A stretch of 7,229 nt of DNA from Actinomycetes bacterium (GTDB lineage: Bacteria > Actinomycetota > Actinomycetes > Actinomycetales > Cellulomonadaceae): the NCBI GenBank assembly GCA_023401045.1, contig JAEXEM010000227.1, positions 1 to 7,229 on the forward strand, written 5' to 3'. Under the pieces are notes generated by a model, which did not search any database, was not told the origin of the DNA, and worked only from the letters and a program-made list of their open reading frames with translations. A program made the position numbers and the translations under genes. Below, one piece after another: positions 6,172 through 7,229 of the stretch (positions are counted from its first letter, which is position 1; the number at the start of each line of letters is the position of its first letter).

Positions 6172-6174
6172 AGT
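6169..6174 (+). promoter_or_regulatory. putative -10 element overlapping the MMPL stop codon
   Basis: TAGAGT (TANNNT) begins with the TAG stop of the MMPL gene and is followed by exactly six bases before the ATG at 6181. This is the same geometry as at lipA. No Shine-Dalgarno is present and the -35 window shows nothing clear. A leaderless mRNA starting at the ATG is plausible, in addition to read-through from the transporter gene. Confidence 0.45.
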
Positions 6175-6180
6175 TCAGGC

Positions 6181-7221
6181 ATGGAGCCGCTGCGCATCGG
6201 GCTGGTCGGGTACGGGTCGGCGGGCCGGGGGATCCACTCCCGGCTCGCCAGGGAGACCGGTCAGCGGGTCGTCGCCGTTGTCACCCGGCACCGCGGGGAC
6301 GAGGTCGAGCACGACTGGCCCGGTGCGCAGGTCGTCCCCGACGTGGCGGCCCTGCTCGGGCTCGACCTCGACCTCGTCGTCGTCGCCAGCCCGACCGGCG
6401 ACCACGCCGAGCACGTGCGGGCGGCGCTCGAGGCCGGGGTGCCGGTGCTCGTCGACAAGCCGCTCGCGACGACCCGGGTCCAGGCCGCGGCCCTCGTCCG
6501 GCTCGCCCAGGAGACCGGCGGCCGGCTGACGGTCTTCCAGAACCGCCGGTGGGACCCCGAGCAGCTCACCCTGCGCGCGCTGCTCGCGCAGGGTGAGCTC
6601 GGGCGCGTCCACCGCTTCGAGCGGCGGTGGGAGAGGTTCCGCCCGCAGCCGCAGCACCGCTGGAAGGAGCAGGACCCGGTCGCCGGCGGTCTGCTGCTCG
6701 ACCTCGGGGCGCACCTCGTCGACTCGGCGGTCCAGCTCTTCGGACCCGTGCGGCGCGTGCACGCCGAGCTGCGGGCGCTCACCACCCCCGCGCCCGACGA
6801 CGTGTTCCTCGCGCTCGAGCACGCCCCGGACCCCGACGGCCACCACGTCGTCTCGCACCTGTGGGCGGGCGGCCTCGTCGGGGCTCCCGGGCCGCGGACG
6901 CGGGTGCTCGGTGACCGCGGCGCCTACCTCGTGACGAGCTTCGAGGGGGAGCCGACGCCGTTCGCCGTGCTCGACGACGCGCAGGAGGAGTACCGGCGTC
7001 CGGGGGAGCCGGTCCACGAGGGCTGGCTCGTGCGTGGTGCCGAGCGCACACCGGTGCCCCGCGCACCGGGCGGGCACGCCGACCTCTACCGGGCGGTGCA
7101 GACGTGGCTGCGGGAGGGCGGGCCCGTCCCCGTCGACCCGGCCGACGCCGTCGCGACCGCCCGCGTGCTCGACGCGGCCCGCGTCGCCGCCGAGACGGGC
7201 GTGCCGCAGCTGCTCGGCTGA
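6181..7221 (+). CDS. Gfo/Idh/MocA-family NAD(P)-dependent oxidoreductase
   Basis: The 346-residue cytoplasmic enzyme has an N-terminal Rossmann fold with IGLVGYGSAGRGIH (6-19, GxGxxG at G10/G12/G15) for the dinucleotide. VVVASPTGDHAEHVRAALEA (66-85) and VLVDKPLA (89-96) follow; K93 is the family's conserved active-site lysine. The C-terminal alpha/beta domain includes FQNRRWD (119-125) and GGLLLDLGAHLVD (169-181), where D174 and H178 are the usual catalytic partners. Family members oxidise or reduce sugars, inositols and related polyols; the specific substrate cannot be told. The FQNRRWD and PQPQHRWKE segments recall the YvaA/IolX-like group, but this is from memory. Length is normal. The gene starts 9 bases after the MMPL stop, so the two may share transcripts, yet a -10-like TAGAGT sits 6 bases before its ATG and no Shine-Dalgarno is seen. 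The stop codon lies 8 bases before the window end. Confidence 0.93.
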   Translation: MEPLRIGLVGYGSAGRGIHSRLARETGQRVVAVVTRHRGDEVEHDWPGAQVVPDVAALLGLDLDLVVVASPTGDHAEHVRAALEAGVPVLVDKPLATTRVQAAALVRLAQETGGRLTVFQNRRWDPEQLTLRALLAQGELGRVHRFERRWERFRPQPQHRWKEQDPVAGGLLLDLGAHLVDSAVQLFGPVRRVHAELRALTTPAPDDVFLALEHAPDPDGHHVVSHLWAGGLVGAPGPRTRVLGDRGAYLVTSFEGEPTPFAVLDDAQEEYRRPGEPVHEGWLVRGAERTPVPRAPGGHADLYRAVQTWLREGGPVPVDPADAVATARVLDAARVAAETGVPQLLG

Positions 7222-7229
7222 GCCTGTGG

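Overview
The window is chromosomal DNA from a very G+C-rich actinomycete. Codon third positions are almost all G or C, and LipA, LipB and the DUF4191 protein have the actinobacterial form. A Cellulomonas-like member of the Micrococcales is the best guess from overall style, but the sequence alone does not fix the genus.

Layout. Seven protein genes fill nearly everything. On the minus strand, from right to left, are a MarR-type regulator (3858-3358), lipB (3352-2648), lipA (1942-929) and a DUF4191 membrane protein (855-121). A flavodoxin-domain gene (2117-2620, plus strand) sits between lipB and lipA and breaks the usual lipB-lipA adjacency. To the right, on the plus strand, are an MMPL/RND-type membrane transporter (3895-6171), divergent from marR, and a Gfo/Idh/MocA-family oxidoreductase (6181-7221). 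The first 120 bases hold no gene I can support, only small repeats and a hairpin. No rRNA, tRNA, CRISPR array, insertion sequence or attachment site is visible.

How the genes work together. LipB moves octanoate from acyl carrier protein to lipoyl domains and LipA inserts the two sulfurs, so the pair makes protein-bound lipoate for the 2-oxoacid dehydrogenases and glycine cleavage. DUF4191 commonly follows lipA in actinobacteria and has no known function. MarR and MMPL form a classic divergent regulator/exporter pair. A perfect inverted repeat (CTCAGC-GT-GCTGAG, 3901-3914) lies at the transporter start and inside the probable marR promoter. lipB begins only 5 bases after marR, so the lipoate gene probably shares the regulator's transcript.

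Regulatory highlights. Two near-identical 14-bp palindromes (GGGACCTCTGTCCC and GGGACCTCCGTCCC, 21 bp apart) precede the flavodoxin gene. They match the core of the DosR/DevR hypoxia box, which suggests oxygen- or redox-responsive control of the flavodoxin and possibly of divergent lipA. Several genes (lipA, the oxidoreductase, probably DUF4191 and MMPL) have a -10-like hexamer 6-8 bases before the start codon and no Shine-Dalgarno, the arrangement expected for leaderless transcripts. I see no wholly new multi-gene system; the most notable signals are in the two divergent intergenic regions.
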